A stretch of 64,000 bases of DNA from contig NC_133971.1 in assembly GCF_031877795.1 (NCBI RefSeq), positions 83,724,446 to 83,788,445 of the forward strand, written 5' to 3'. The notes beneath the pieces are model-generated. The model did not search any database. It was not told where the DNA came from and worked only from the letters and a program-made list of their open reading frames with translations. The number at the start of each line of letters is the position of its first letter. Within the stretch, counting starts at the first letter, position 1. The position numbers and the translations under genes are program-made. Positions 34,401 to 47,770 of the stretch are shown here, in pieces. Origin of the DNA: Strix aluco (Eukaryota; Chordata; Aves; Strigiformes; Strigidae).

Positions 34401-37400
34401 TAGCCAGGGATAAAGAGCCCACCTACCTGCTCTGTTAGCCAGGGATAAAGAGCCTAACTTGCTACACTGTTATCCAAGGATCAGGAGCCCACCTTGCTGC
34501 ACTGTTAGCCAGAGATAAATAGCTCATCTTGCTGCACTGTTAGCCAGGGATAAAGAGCCCACCTTCCTGCGCTGGTAGCCACGGATAAAGAGACGACCTT
34601 CCTGCACTGTTAGCCTGAGATTAATAGTCCAACTTGCTACACTGTTTGCCACGGATAAAGAGCCTAACTTGCTGCACTGTTAGCCAGGGATAAAGAGCCC
34701 ACCTTGCTGTGCTGTTAGCCAGGGATAAAGAGCCCACCTTCCTATGCTCTTAGCCAAGGATCAGCAGCCCACCTTGCTATACTGTTAGCCAGGGACAAAG
34801 AGCCCACCTTGCTGTGCTGCTAGCCAAGAGATAAATAGCTCATCTTGCTGCACTGTTAGCCAGGGATAAAGAGCCCACCTTCCTGCGCTGGTTGCCACGG
34901 ATAAAGAGACGATCTTCCTGCACTGTTAGCCTGAGATTAATAGTCCAACTTGCTACACTGTTTGCCACGGATAAAGAGCCTAACTTGCTGCACTGTTAGC
35001 CAGGGATAAAGAGCCCACCTTGCTGTGCTGTTAGCCAGGGATAAAGAGCCCACCTTCCTATGCTCTTAGCCAAGGATCAGCAGCCCACCTTTCTATGCTG
35101 TTAGCCAGGGACAAAGAGCCCACCTTGCTGTGCTGCTAGCCAAGAGATAAATAGCTCATCTTGCTGCACTGTTAGCCAGGGATAAAGAGCCCACATTCCT
35201 GCGCTGGTAGCCACGGATAAAGAGACGATCTTCCTGCACTGTTAGCCTGAGATTAATAGTCCAACTTGCTACACTGTTTGCCACGGATAAAGAGCCTAAC
35301 TTGCTGCACTGTTAGCCAGGGATAAAGAGCCCACCTTGCTGTGCTGTTAGCCAGGGATAAAGAGCCCACCTTACTGCGCTGTTAGCCAGGGACAAAGAGC
35401 CCACTTTGCTGTGCTGTTAGCCAGGGATAAAGAGCCCACCTTGCTGTGCTGCTAGCCAAGAGATAAATAGCTCATCTTGCTGCACTGTTAGCCAGAGATG
35501 AAGAGCCCAACTTGCTGTACTGTTAGCCAGGGAGAAAGAGCCTACCTTGCTGTGCTGCTAGCCAGAGATAAATAGCCCAACTCCTGCACTGTTAACAAGG
35601 GCCTAAGAGCCCACCTACCTGCTCTGTTAGCCAGGGCTAAAGAGCCCACCTACCTGCTCTGTTAGCCAGGGATAAAGAGCCCACCTACCTGCTCTGTTAG
35701 CCAGGGATAAAGAGCCTAACTTGCTACACTGTTATCCAAGGATCAGGAGCCCAGCTTTCCTCACTGTTAGCCAGAGATGAAGAGCCCATCTTGCTGTACT
35801 GTTAGCCAGGGATAAAGAGCCCACCTTCCTGCGCTGGTAGCCACGGATAAAGAGACGATCTTCCTGCACTGTTAGCCTGAGATTAATAGTCCAACTTGCT
35901 ACACTGTTTGCCACGGATAAAGAGCCTAACTTGCTGCACTGTTAGCCAGGGATAAAGAGCCCACCTTGCTGTGCTGTTAGCCAGGGATAAAGAGCCCACC
36001 TTCCTGCGCTGTTAGCCAGGGACAAAGAGCCCACTTTGCTGTGCTGTTAGCCAGGGATAACGAGCCCACCTTGCTGTGCTGCTAGCCAAGATATAAATAG
36101 CTCATCTTGCTGCACTGTTAGCCAGAGATGAAGAGCCCAACTTGCTGTACTGTTAGCCAGGGAGAAAGAGCCTACCTTGCTGTGCTGCTAGCCAGAGATA
36201 AATAGCCCAACTTACTGCACTGTTAACAAGGGCTAAAGAGCCCACCTACCTGCTCTGGTAGCCAGGGATAAAGAGCCCACCTACCTGCTCTGTTAGCCAG
36301 GGATAAAGAGCCTAACTTGCTACACTGTTATCCAAGGATCAGGAGCCCAGCTTGCTGCACTGTTAGCCAGAGATAAATAGCTCATCTTGCTGCACTGTTA
36401 GCCAGGGATAAAGAGCCCACCTTCCTGCGCTGGTAGCCACGGATAAAGAGACGATCTTCCTGCACTGTTAGCCTGAGATTAATAGTCCAACTTGCTACAC
36501 TGTTTGCCACGGATAAAGAGCCTAACTTGCTGCACTGTTAGCCAGGGATAAAGAGCCCACCTTCCTATGCTCTTAGCCAAGGATCAGTAGCCCACCTTGC
36601 TGTGCTGTTAGTCAGGGACAAAGAGCCCACCTTGCTGTGCTGCTAGCCAAGAGATAAATAGCTCATCTTGCTGCACTGTTAGCCAGGGATAAAGAGCCCA
36701 CATTCCTGCGCTGGTAGCCACGGATAAAGAGACGATCTTCCTGCACTGTTAGCCTGAGATTAATAGTCCAACTTGCTACACTGTTTGCCACGGATAAAGA
36801 GCCTAACTTGCTGCACTGTTAGCCAGGGATAAAGAGCCCACCTTGCTGTGCTGTTAGCCAGGGATAAAGAGCCCACCTTCCTGCGCTGTTAGCCAGGGAC
36901 AAAGAGCCCACTTTGCTGTGCTGTTAGCCAGGGATAAAGAGCCCACCTTGCTGTGCTGCTAGCCAAGAGATAAATAGCTCATCTTGCTGCACTGTTAGCC
37001 AGAGATGAAGAGCCCAACTTGCTGTACTGTTAGCCAGGGAGAAAGAGCCTACCTTGCTGTGCTGCTAGCCAGAGATAAATAGCCCAACTCCTGCACTGTT
37101 AACAAGGGCCTAAGAGCCCACCTACCTGCTCTGTTAGCCAGGGCTAAAGAGCCCACCTACCTGCTCTGTTAGCCAGGGATAAAGAGCCCACCTACCTGCT
37201 CTGTTAGCCAGGGATAAAGAGCCTAACTTGCTACACTGTTATCCAAGGATCAGGAGCCCAGCTTTCCTCACTGTTAGCCAGAGATAAATAGCTCATCTTG
37301 CTGCACTGTTAGCCAGGGATAAAGAGCCCACCTTCCTGCGCTGGTAGCCACGGATAAAGAGATGATCTTCCTGCACTGTTAGCCTGAGATTAATAGTCCA

Positions 37401-40400
37401 ACTTGCTACACTGTTTGCCACGGATAAAGAGCCTAACTTGCTGCACTGTTAGCCAGGGATAAAGAGCCCACCTTGCTGTGCTGTTAGCCAGGGATAAAGA
37501 GCCCACCTTCCTATGCTCTTAGCCAAGGATCAGCAGCCCACCTTGCTATGCTGTTAGCCAGGGACAAAGAGCCCACCTTGCTGTGCTGCTAGCCAAGAGA
37601 TAAATAGCTCATCTTGCTGCACTGTTAGCCAGGGATAAAGAGCCCACCTTCCTGCGCTAGTAGCCACGGATAAAGAGACGATCTTCCTGCACTGTTAGCC
37701 TGAGATTAATAGTCCAACTTGCTACACTCTTTGCCACAGATAAAGAGCCTAACTTGCTGCACTGTTAGCCAGAGATGAAGAGCCCATCTTGCTGTACTGT
37801 TAGCCAGGGATAAAGAGCCCACCTTCCTACGCTCTTAGCCAAGGATCAGCAGCCCACCTTGCTGTACTGCTGGCCAGGGATTAAGAGCCCAACTTGCTGT
37901 ACTGTTAGCCAGGGAGAAAGAGCCTACCTTGCTGTGCTGCTAGCCAGAGATAAATAGCCCAACTTACTGCACTGTTAACAAGGGCTAAAGAGCCCACCTA
38001 CCTGCACTGGTAGCCAGGGATAAAGAGCCTAACTTGCTACACTGTTATCCAAGGATCAGGAGCCCACCTTGCTGCACTGTTAGCCAGAGATAAATAGCTC
38101 ATCTTGCTGCACTGTTAGCCAGAGATAAAGAGCCCACCTTCCTGCGCTGGTAGCCACGGATAAAGAGACGACCTTCCTGCACTGTTAGCCTGAGATTAAT
38201 AGTCCAACTTGCTACACTGTTTGCCACGGATAAAGAGCCTAACTTGCTGCACTGTTAGCCAGGGATAAAGAGCCCACCTTGCTGTGCTGTTAGCCAGGGA
38301 TAAAGAGCCCACCTTCCTATGCTCTTAGCCAAGGATCAGCAGCCCACCTTGCTATGCTGTTAGCCAGGGACAAAGAGCCCACCTTGCTGTGCTGCTAGCC
38401 AAGAGATAAATAGCTCATCTTGCTGCACTGTTAGCCAGGGATAAAGAGCCCACCTTCCTGCGCTGGTAGCCACGGATAAAGAGACGATCTTCCTGCACTG
38501 TTAGCCTGAGATTAATAGTCCAACTTGCTACACTGTTTGCCACGGATAAAGAGCCTAACTTGCTGCACTGTTAGCCACGGATAAAGAGCCCACCTTGCTG
38601 TGCTGTTAGCCAGGGATAAAGAGCCCACCTTCCTATGCTCTTAGCCAAGGATCAGCAGCCCACCTTGCTGTGCTGTTAGCCAGGGACAAAGAGGCCATCT
38701 TGCTGTGCTGCTAGCCAAGAGATAAATAGCTCATCTTGCTGCACTGTTAGCCAGGGATAAAGAGCCCACATTCCTGCGCTGGTAGCCACGGATAAAGAGA
38801 CGATCTTCCTGCACTGTTAGCCAGAGATGAAGAGCCCATCTTGCTGTACTGTTAGCCAGGGATAAAGAGCCCACCTTCCTACTCTCTTAGCCAAGGATCA
38901 GCAGCCCACCTTGCTGTGCTGTTAGCCAGGGATTAAGAGCCCACCTTGCTGTGCTGCTAGCCAAGAGATAAATAGCTCATCTTGCTGCACTGTTAGCCAG
39001 AGATGAAGAGCCCAACTTGCTGTACTGTTAGCCAGGGAGAAAGAGCCTACCTTGCTGTGCCGCTAGCCAGAGATAAATAGACCAACTTACTGCACAGTTA
39101 ACAAGGGCTAAAGAGCCCACCTACCTGCTCTGTTAGCCAGGGATAAAGAGCCCACCTACCTGCTCTGTTAGCCAGGGATAAAGATCCTAACTTGCTACAC
39201 TGTTATCCAAGGATCAGGAGCCCAGCTTGCTGCACTGTTAGCCAGAGATAAATAGCTCATCTTGCTGCACTGTTAGCCAGGGATAAAGAGCCCACCTTCC
39301 TACGCTGGTAGCCACGGATAAAGAGACGATCTTCCTGCACTGTTATCCTGAGATTAATAGTCCAACTTGCTACACTGTTTGCCACGGATAAAGAGCCTAA
39401 CTTGCTGCACTGTTACCCAGAGATGAAGAGCCCATCTTGCTGTACTGTTAGCCAGGGACAAAGAGCCCACCTTCCTACGCTCTTAGCCAAAGATTAGCAG
39501 CCCAACTTGCTGTGCTGTTAACCAGGGATTAAGAGCCCACATTCCTGCGCTGTTAGCCAGGGATAAAGAGCCCACCTTGCTGTGCTGTTAGCCAGGGATA
39601 AAGAGCCCACCTTCCTGCGCTGTTAGCCAGGGACAAAGAGCCCACTTTGCTGTGCTGTTAGCCAGGGATAAAGAGCCCACCTTGCTGTGCTGCTAGCCAA
39701 GAGATAAATAGCTCATCTTGCTGCACTGTTAGTCAGAGATGAAGAGCCCAACTTGCTGTACTGTTAGCCAGGGAGAAAGAGCCTACCTTGCTGTGCTGCT
39801 AGCCAGAGATAAATAGCCCAACTCCTGCACTGTTAACAAGGGCCTAAGAGCCCACCTACCTGCTCTGTTAGCCAGGGATAAAGAGCCCACCTGCCTGCTC
39901 TGTTAGCCAGGGATAAAGAGCCTAACTTGCTACACTGTTATCCAAGGATCAGGAGCCCAGCTTTCCTCACTGTTAGCCAGAGATAAATAGCTCATCTTGC
40001 TGCACTGTTAGCCAGGGATAAAGAGCCCACCTTCCTGCGCTGGTAGCCACGGATAAAGAGACGACCTTCCTGCACTGTTAGCCTGAGATTAATAGTCCAA
40101 CTTGCTACACTGTTTGCCACGGATAAAGAGCCTAACTTGCTGCACTGTTAGCCAGAGATGAAGAGCCCATTTTGCTGTACTGTTAGCCAGGGATAAAGAG
40201 CCCACCTTCCTACGCTGGTAGCCACGGATAAAGAGACGATCTTCCTGCACTGTTAGCCTGAGATTAATAGTCCAACTTGCTACACTGTTTGCCACTGATA
40301 AAGAGCCTAACTTGCTGCGCTATTAGCCAGGGATAAAGAGCCCACTTTGCTGTGCTGTTAGCCAGGGATAAAGAGCCCACCTTCCTGCGCTGTTAGCCAG

Positions 40401-42438
40401 GGACAAAGAGCCCACTTTGCTGTGCTGTTAGCCAGGGATAAAGAGCCCACCTTGCTGTGCTGCTAGCCAAGAGATAAATAGCTCATCTTGCTGCACTGTT
40501 AGCCAGGGATAAAGAGCCCACCTTCCTGCGCTGGTAGCCACGGATAAAGAGACGATCTTCCTGCACTGTTAGCCAGAGATGAAGAGCCCATCTTGCTGTA
40601 CTGTTAGCCAGGGATAAAGAGCCCACCTTGCTGTGCTGCTAGCCAAGAGATAAATAGCTCATCTTGCTGCACTGTTAGCCAGAGATGAAGAGCCCAACTT
40701 GCTGTACTGTTAGCCAGGGAGAAAAAGCCTACCTTGCTGTGCTGCTAGCCAGAGATAAATAGCCCAACTTACTGCACTGTTAACAAGGGCTAAAGAGCCC
40801 ACCTACCTGCTCTGTTAGCCAGGGATAAAGAGCCCACCTACCTGCTCTGTTAGCCAGGGATAAAGAGCCTTAACTTGCTACACTGTTATCCAAGGATCAG
40901 GAGCCCACCTTGCTGCACTGTTAGCCAGAGATAAATAGCTCATCTTGCTGCACTGTTAGCCAGGGATAAAGAGCCCACCTTCCTGCGCTGGTAGCCACGG
41001 ATAAAGAGACGATCTTCCTGCACTGTTAGCCTGAGATTAATAGTCCAACTTGCTACACTGTTTGCCACGGATAAAGAGCCTAACTTGCTGCACTGTTAGC
41101 CAGGGATAAAGAGCCCACCATGCTGTGCTGTTAGCCAGGGATAAAGAGCCCACCTTCCTATGCTCTTAGCCAAGGATCAGCAGCCCACCTTGCTATGCTG
41201 TTAGCCAGGGACAAAGAGCCCACCTTGCTGTGCTGCTGGCCAAGAGATAAATAGCTCATCTTGCTGCACTGTTAGCCAGGGATAAAGAGCCCACCTTCCT
41301 GCGCTGGTAGCCACGGATAAAGAGACGATCTTCCTGCGCTGTTAGCCTGAGATTAATAGTCCAACTTGCTACACTGTTTGCCACGGATAAAGAGCCTAAC
41401 TTGCTGCACTGTTAGCCAGGGAGAAAGAGCCCACCTTACTGCGCTGTTAGCCAGGGACAAAGAGCCCACTTTGCTGTGCTGTTAGCCAGGGATAAAGAGC
41501 CCACCTTGCTCTGCTGTTAGCCAGGGATAAAGAGCCCACCTTGCTGTGCTGTTAGCCAGGGATAAGGAGCCCACCTTCCTACGCTGTTAGCCAGGGATAA
41601 AGAGCCCACATTCCTACGCTCTTAGACAAGGATCAGCAGCCCAACTTGCTGTGCTGTTAGCCCGGGATTAAGAGCCCACCTCGCTGTGCTGTTAGCCAGG
41701 GATAAAGAGCCCACCTTGCTGTGCTGTTAGCCAGGGATAAGGAGCCCACCTTCCTACGCTCTTAGCCAAGGATCAGCAGCCCACCTTACTGCGCTGTTAG
41801 CCAGGGACAAAGAGCCCACTTTGCTGTGCTGTCAGCCAGGGACAAGGAGCCCACTTTGCTGTGCTGTTAGCCAGGAATAAAGAGCCGACATTGCCGCACT
41901 GTTAGCCAGAGATAAAGAGCCCAACTTGCTACACTGTTATCCAAGTATCAGGAGCCCACCTTGGTGCACTGTTAGCCAGAGGTAAATAGCTCATCTTGCT
42001 GCACTGTTAGCCAGGGATAAAGAGCACACCTTCCTATGCTCTTAGCCAAGGATCAGCAGCCCACCTTACTGCACTGTTAGCCAGGGACAAAGAGCCCACT
42101 TTGCTGTGCTGTTAGCCAGGGATAAAGAGCCCACCTTCCTGCGCTGGTAGCCAGAGATAAATAGCTCATCTTGCTGCACTCTTTGCCAGGGATAAAGAGC
42201 CCAACTTGCTACGCTGCTAGCCAGGGATAAAGAGCCCAACTTCCTGCACTGCTAGCCGAGAGATAAATAGTGCATCTTGCTACACTGTTTTCCAGGGATA
42301 AATAGCACACATTGCTGTGGTGTCAGCCAGGGACAAATAGCCCACCTTCATGCGCTGCTAGCCAGGGATAAAGAACGCATCTTCCTGCGCTGATAGCACG
42401 GATAAAGAGATGAGCTTCCTGCACTGTTAGCTAAAGAT
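31470..42438 (+). repeat. 35-bp satellite, left arm
   Basis: About 310 tandem copies of a 35-bp monomer, typically containing CTGTTAGCCAGGGATAAAGA then GCCCACCTTGCTGTG. Distinct monomer variants recur in fixed order, for example CCACGGATAAAGAGACGATC, then CCTGAGATTAATAGTCCAAC, then TTTGCCACGGATAAAGAGCC. Spacing of the marker GAGAAAGAGCCTACC is irregular (about 0.6-1.2 kb), so the higher-order structure is variable here. Because 35 is not divisible by 3, the reading frame rotates every monomer. Confidence 0.97.
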
Positions 42439-42460
42439 ATCCTGGCAGCAAGGTGGACTC
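42421..42460. other. Inversion junction of the 35-bp satellite
   Basis: The last left-arm monomer reads CACTGTTAGCTAAAGATATC, and the sequence turns at about 42439 into CAGCAAGGTGGACTCTTTC, the reverse-complement orientation. No other element lies between the arms; the switch takes only a few bases. Confidence 0.9.
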
Positions 42461-42540
42461 TTTCTCGCAGGCTAACAGTGCAGCAATGTGGGCTCCTGAT
42501 CCTTAGATAACAGCATATCAAGGTGGGCTCTTTATCCCTG

Positions 42541-43979
42541 GCTAACAGTGCAGCAAGTTAGGCTCTTTATCCGTGGCAAACAGTGTAGCAAGTTGGACTA
42601 TTAATCTCACGCTAACAGTGCAGGAAGATCGTCTCTTTATCCGTGGCTACCAGCGCAGGAAGGTGGGCTCTTTATCCCTGGCTAACAGTGCAGCAAGATG
42701 AGCTATTTATCTCTGGCTAACAGTACAGCAAGGTGGGCTCCTGATTCTTGGATAACAGTGCAGTAAGGTGGGCTCTTTGTACCTAGCTAACAGTGCAGCA
42801 AGATGAGCTATTTATCTCTGGCTAACAGTGCAGCAAGTTGGGCTGCTGATCCTGGGAAAACAGTGTAGCATGTTGGGCTCTTCATCTCTGGCTAACAGTG
42901 CAGCAAGATGAGCTGCTTATCTCTTGGCTACCAGCGCAGGCAGATGGGCTCTTTATCCCTGGCTAACAGCAGAGCAAGGTGGGCTCTTTATCCCTGGCTA
43001 ACACTGCAGGAAGTTGGGCTGCTGATCCTTGTCTAAGAGTGTAGGAAGGTGGGCTCTTTATCCCTGGCTAACAGTACAGCAAGATGGGCTCTTCATCTCT
43101 GGCTAACAGTGCAGCAAGATGAGCTATTGATCTCTGGCTAACAGTGCAGCAAGGTGGGCTGCTGATCCTGGGAAAACAGCGTGGCACGTTTGGCTCTTCA
43201 TCTCTGGCTAACAGTGCAGCAAGATGAGCTACTTATCTCTTGGCTACCAGCGCAGCAAGGTGGGCTCTTAATCCCTGTCTAAGAGCACAGCTAGGTGGGC
43301 TGGTGATCCTTGGCTAAGAGCGTAGGAAGGTGGGCTCTTTATCCCTGGCTAAACAGTGCAAGAATGTCAGCTCTTTATCCGTGGCTAACAGAGCAGGCAG
43401 GTGGGCTCTTTAGCCCTTGTTAACAGTGCAGTAAGTTGGGCTATTTATCTCTGGCTAGCAGCACAGCAAGGTAGGCTCTTTCTCCCTGGCAAACAGCACA
43501 GCAAGGTGGGCTGCTGATCCTTGGCTAAGAGCGTAGGAATGTGGGCTCTTTATCCCTGGCTAGCAGCGCAGCAAGGTGGGCTCTTTATCCCTGGCTAAGA
43601 GCAGAGCAAGGTGGGCTCTTTATCCCTGGCTAACCCTGCAGGAAGGTGGGCTGCTGATCCTTGGCTAAGAGCGTAGGAAGGTGGGCTCTTTATCCCTGGC
43701 TAACAGTACAGCAAGATGGGCTCTTCATCTCTGGCTAACAGTGCAGCAAAGTGAGCTATTGATCTCTTGGCTAGCAGCGCAGCAAAGTGGGCTCTTAATC
43801 CCTGGCTAACAGCAGAGCAATGTGGGCTCTTTATCCCTGGCTAACACTGTAGGAAGGTGGGCTGCTGATCCTTGGCTAAGAGCGTAGGAAGGTGGGCTCT
43901 TTATCCCTGGCTAACAATACAGCAGGGTGGGCTCTTCATCTCTGGCTAACAGTGCAGGAAGGTGGGCTCTTTATCCCTG
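42541..43979 (-). repeat. Higher-order repeat copy 1 (type alpha)
   Basis: 1,439 bp, about 41 monomers. Type alpha marks: CTCACGCTAAC, GCAGGCAGATGGG, CCTTGTCTAAGAGTG and AGTGCAAGAATG. Confidence 0.92.
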
Positions 43980-45418
43980 GCTAACAGTGCAGCAAGTTAG
44001 GCTCTTTATCCGTGGCAAACAGTGTAGCAAGTTGGACTATTAATCTCACGCTAACAGTGCAGGAAGATCGTCTCTTTATCCGTGGCTACCAGCGCAGGAA
44101 GGTGGGCTCTTTATCCCTGGCTAACAGTGCAGCAAGATGAGCTATTTATCTCTGGCTAACAGTACAGCAAGGTGGGCTCCTGATTCTTGGATAACAGTGC
44201 AGTAAGGTGGGCTCTTTGTACCTAGCTAACAGTGCAGCAAGATGAGCTATTTATCTCTGGCTAACAGTGCAGCAAGTTGGGCTGCTGATCCTGGGAAAAC
44301 AGTGTAGCATGTTGGGCTCTTCATCTCTGGCTAACAGTGCAGCAAGATGAGCTGCTTATCTCTTGGCTACCAGCGCAGGCAGATGGGCTCTTTATCCCTG
44401 GCTAACAGCAGAGCAAGGTGGGCTCTTTATCCCTGGCTAACACTGCAGGAAGTTGGGCTGCTGATCCTTGTCTAAGAGTGTAGGAAGGTGGGCTCTTTAT
44501 CCCTGGCTAACAGTACAGCAAGATGGGCTCTTCATCTCTGGCTAACAGTGCAGCAAGATGAGCTATTGATCTCTGGCTAACAGTGCAGCAAGGTGGGCTG
44601 CTGATCCTGGGAAAACAGCGTGGCACGTTTGGCTCTTCATCTCTGGCTAACAGTGCAGCAAGATGAGCTACTTATCTCTTGGCTACCAGCGCAGCAAGGT
44701 GGGCTCTTAATCCCTGTCTAAGAGCACAGCTAGGTGGGCTGGTGATCCTTGGCTAAGAGCGTAGGAAGGTGGGCTCTTTATCCCTGGCTAAACAGTGCAA
44801 GAATGTCAGCTCTTTATCCGTGGCTAACAGAGCAGGCAGGTGGGCTCTTTAGCCCTTGTTAACAGTGCAGTAAGTTGGGCTATTTATCTCTGGCTAGCAG
44901 CACAGCAAGGTAGGCTCTTTCTCCCTGGCAAACAGCACAGCAAGGTGGGCTGCTGATCCTTGGCTAAGAGCGTAGGAATGTGGGCTCTTTATCCCTGGCT
45001 AGCAGCGCAGCAAGGTGGGCTCTTTATCCCTGGCTAAGAGCAGAGCAAGGTGGGCTCTTTATCCCTGGCTAACCCTGCAGGAAGGTGGGCTGCTGATCCT
45101 TGGCTAAGAGCGTAGGAAGGTGGGCTCTTTATCCCTGGCTAACAGTACAGCAAGATGGGCTCTTCATCTCTGGCTAACAGTGCAGCAAAGTGAGCTATTG
45201 ATCTCTTGGCTAGCAGCGCAGCAAAGTGGGCTCTTAATCCCTGGCTAACAGCAGAACAATGTGGGCTCTTTATCCCTGGCTAACACTGTAGGAAGGTGGG
45301 CTGCTGATCCTTGGCTAAGAGCGTAGGAAGGTGGGCTCTTTATCCCTGGCTAACAATACAGCAGGGTGGGCTCTTCATCTCTGGCTAACAGTGCAGGAAG
45401 GTGGGCTCTTTATCCCTG
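43980..45418 (-). repeat. Higher-order repeat copy 2 (type alpha)
   Basis: 1,439 bp, with all four alpha marks. A private change, AGCAGAACAATG, lies near 45250. Confidence 0.92.
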
Positions 45419-46857
45419 GCTAACAGTGCAGCAAGTTAGGCTCTTTATCCGTGGCAAACAGTGTAGCAAGTTGGACTATTAATCTCATGCTAACAGTGCA
45501 GGAAGATCGTCTCTTTATCCGTGGCTACCAGCGCAGGAAGGTGGGCTCTTTATCCCTGGCTAACAGTGCAGCAAGATGAGCTATTTATCTCTGGCTAACA
45601 GTACAGCAAGGTGGGCTCCTGATTCTTGGATAACAGTGCAGTAAGGTGGGCTCTTTGTACCTAGCTAACAGTGCAGCAAGATGAGCTATTTATCTCTGGC
45701 TAACAGTGCAGCAAGTTGGGCTGCTGATCCTGGGAAAACAGTGTAGCATGTTGGGCTCTTCATCTCTGGCTAACAGTGCAGCAAGATGAGCTGCTTATCT
45801 CTTGGCTACCAGCGCAGGAAGGTGGGCTCTTTATCCCTGGCTAACAGCAGAGCAAGGTGGGCTCTTTATCCCTGGCTAACACTGCAGGAAGTTGGGCTGC
45901 TGATCCTTGGCTAAGAGTGTAGGAAGGTGGGCTCTTTATCCCTGGCTAACAGTACAGCAAGGTGGGCTCTTCATCTCTGGCTAACAGTGCAGCAAGATGA
46001 GCTATTGATCTCTGGCTAACAGTGCAGCAAGGTGGGCTGCTGATCCTGGGAAAACAGCGTGGCACGTTTGGCTCTTCATCTCTGGCTAACAGTGCAGCAA
46101 GATGAGCTACTTATCTCTTGGCTACCAGCGCAGCAAGGTGGGCTCTTAATCCCTGTCTAAGAGCACAGCTAGGTGGGCTGGTGATCCTTGGCTAAGAGCG
46201 TAGGAAGGTGGGCTCTTTATCCCTGGCTAAACAGTGCAGGAATGTCAGCTCTTTATCCGTGGCTAACAGAGCAGGCAGGTGGGCTCTTTAGCCCTTGTTA
46301 ACAGTGCAGTAAGTTGGGCTATTTATCTCTGGCTAGCAGCACAGCAAGGTAGGCTCTTTCTCCCTGGCAAACAGCACAGCAAGGTGGGCTGCTGATCCTT
46401 GGCTAAGAGCGTAGGAATGTGGGCTCTTTATCCCTGGCTAGCAGCGCAGCAAGGTGGGCTCTTTATCCCTGGCTAAGAGCAGAGCAAGGTGGGCTCTTTA
46501 TCCCTGGCTAACCCTGCAGGAAGTTGGGCTGCGGATCCTTGGCTAAGAGCGTAGGAAGGTGGGCTCTTTATCCCTGGCTAACAGTACAGCAAGATGGGCT
46601 CTTCATCTCTGGCTAACAGTGCAGCAAAGTGAGCTATTGATCTCTTGGCTAGCAGCGCAGCAAAGTGGGCTCTTAATCCCTGGCTAACAGCAGAGCAATG
46701 TGGGCTCTTTATCCCTGGCTAACACTGTAGGAAGGTGGGCTGCTGATCCTTGGCTAAGAGCGTAGGAAGGTGGGCTCTTTATCCCTGGCTAACAATACAG
46801 CAGGGTGGGCTCTTCATCTCTGGCTAACAGTGCAGGAAGGTGGGCTCTTTATCCCTG
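45419..46857 (-). repeat. Higher-order repeat copy 3 (type beta)
   Basis: 1,439 bp. Type beta marks: CTCATGCTAAC, GCAGGAAGGTGGG, CCTTGGCTAAGAGTG and AGTGCAGGAATG at the positions of the alpha marks. Confidence 0.92.
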
Positions 46858-47770
46858 GCTAACAGTGCAGCAAGTTAGGCTCTTTATCCGTGGCAAACAG
46901 TGTAGCAAGTTGGACTATTAATCTCACGCTAACAGTGCAGGAAGATCGTCTCTTTATCCGTGGCTACCAGCGCAGGAAGGTGGGCTCTTTATCCCTGGCT
47001 AACAGTGCAGCAAGATGAGCTATTTATCTCTGGCTAACAGTACAGCAAGGTGGGCTCCTGATTCTTGGATAACAGTGCAGTAAGGTGGGCTCTTTGTACC
47101 TAGCTAACAGTGCAGCAAGATGAGCTATTTATCTCTGGCTAACAGTGCAGCAAGTTGGGCTGCTGATCCTGGGAAAACAGTGTAGCATGTTGGGCTCTTC
47201 ATCTCTGGCTAACAGTGCAGCAAGATGAGCTGCTTATCTCTTGGCTACCAGCGCAGGCAGATGGGCTCTTTATCCCTGGCTAACAGCAGAGCAAGGTGGG
47301 CTCTTTATCCCTGGCTAACACTGCAGGAAGTTGGGCTGCTGATCCTTGTCTAAGAGTGTAGGAAGGTGGGCTCTTTATCCCTGGCTAACAGTACAGCAAG
47401 ATGGGCTCTTCATCTCTGGCTAACAGTGCAGCAAGATGAGCTATTGATCTCTGGCTAACAGTGCAGCAAGGTGGGCTGCTGATCCTGGGAAAACAGCGTG
47501 GCACGTTTGGCTCTTCATCTCTGGCTAACAGTGCAGCAAGATGAGCTACTTATCTCTTGGCTACCAGCGCAGCAAGGTGGGCTCTTAATCCCTGTCTAAG
47601 AGCACAGCTAGGTGGGCTGGTGATCCTTGGCTAAGAGCGTAGGAAGGTGGGCTCTTTATCCCTGGCTAAACAGTGCAAGAATGTCAGCTCTTTATCCGTG
47701 GCTAACAATACAGCAGGGTGGGCTCTTCATCTCTGGCTAACAGTGCAGGAAGGTGGGCTCTTTATCCCTG
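46858..47770 (-). repeat. Higher-order repeat copy 4 (type alpha, internal deletion)
   Basis: Only 913 bp. After the AGTGCAAGAATG monomer the sequence jumps from one GGCTAACA to a later GGCTAACA (near 47704), removing 526 bp, that is 15 monomers. This is the expected product of unequal exchange between monomers. Confidence 0.92.
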
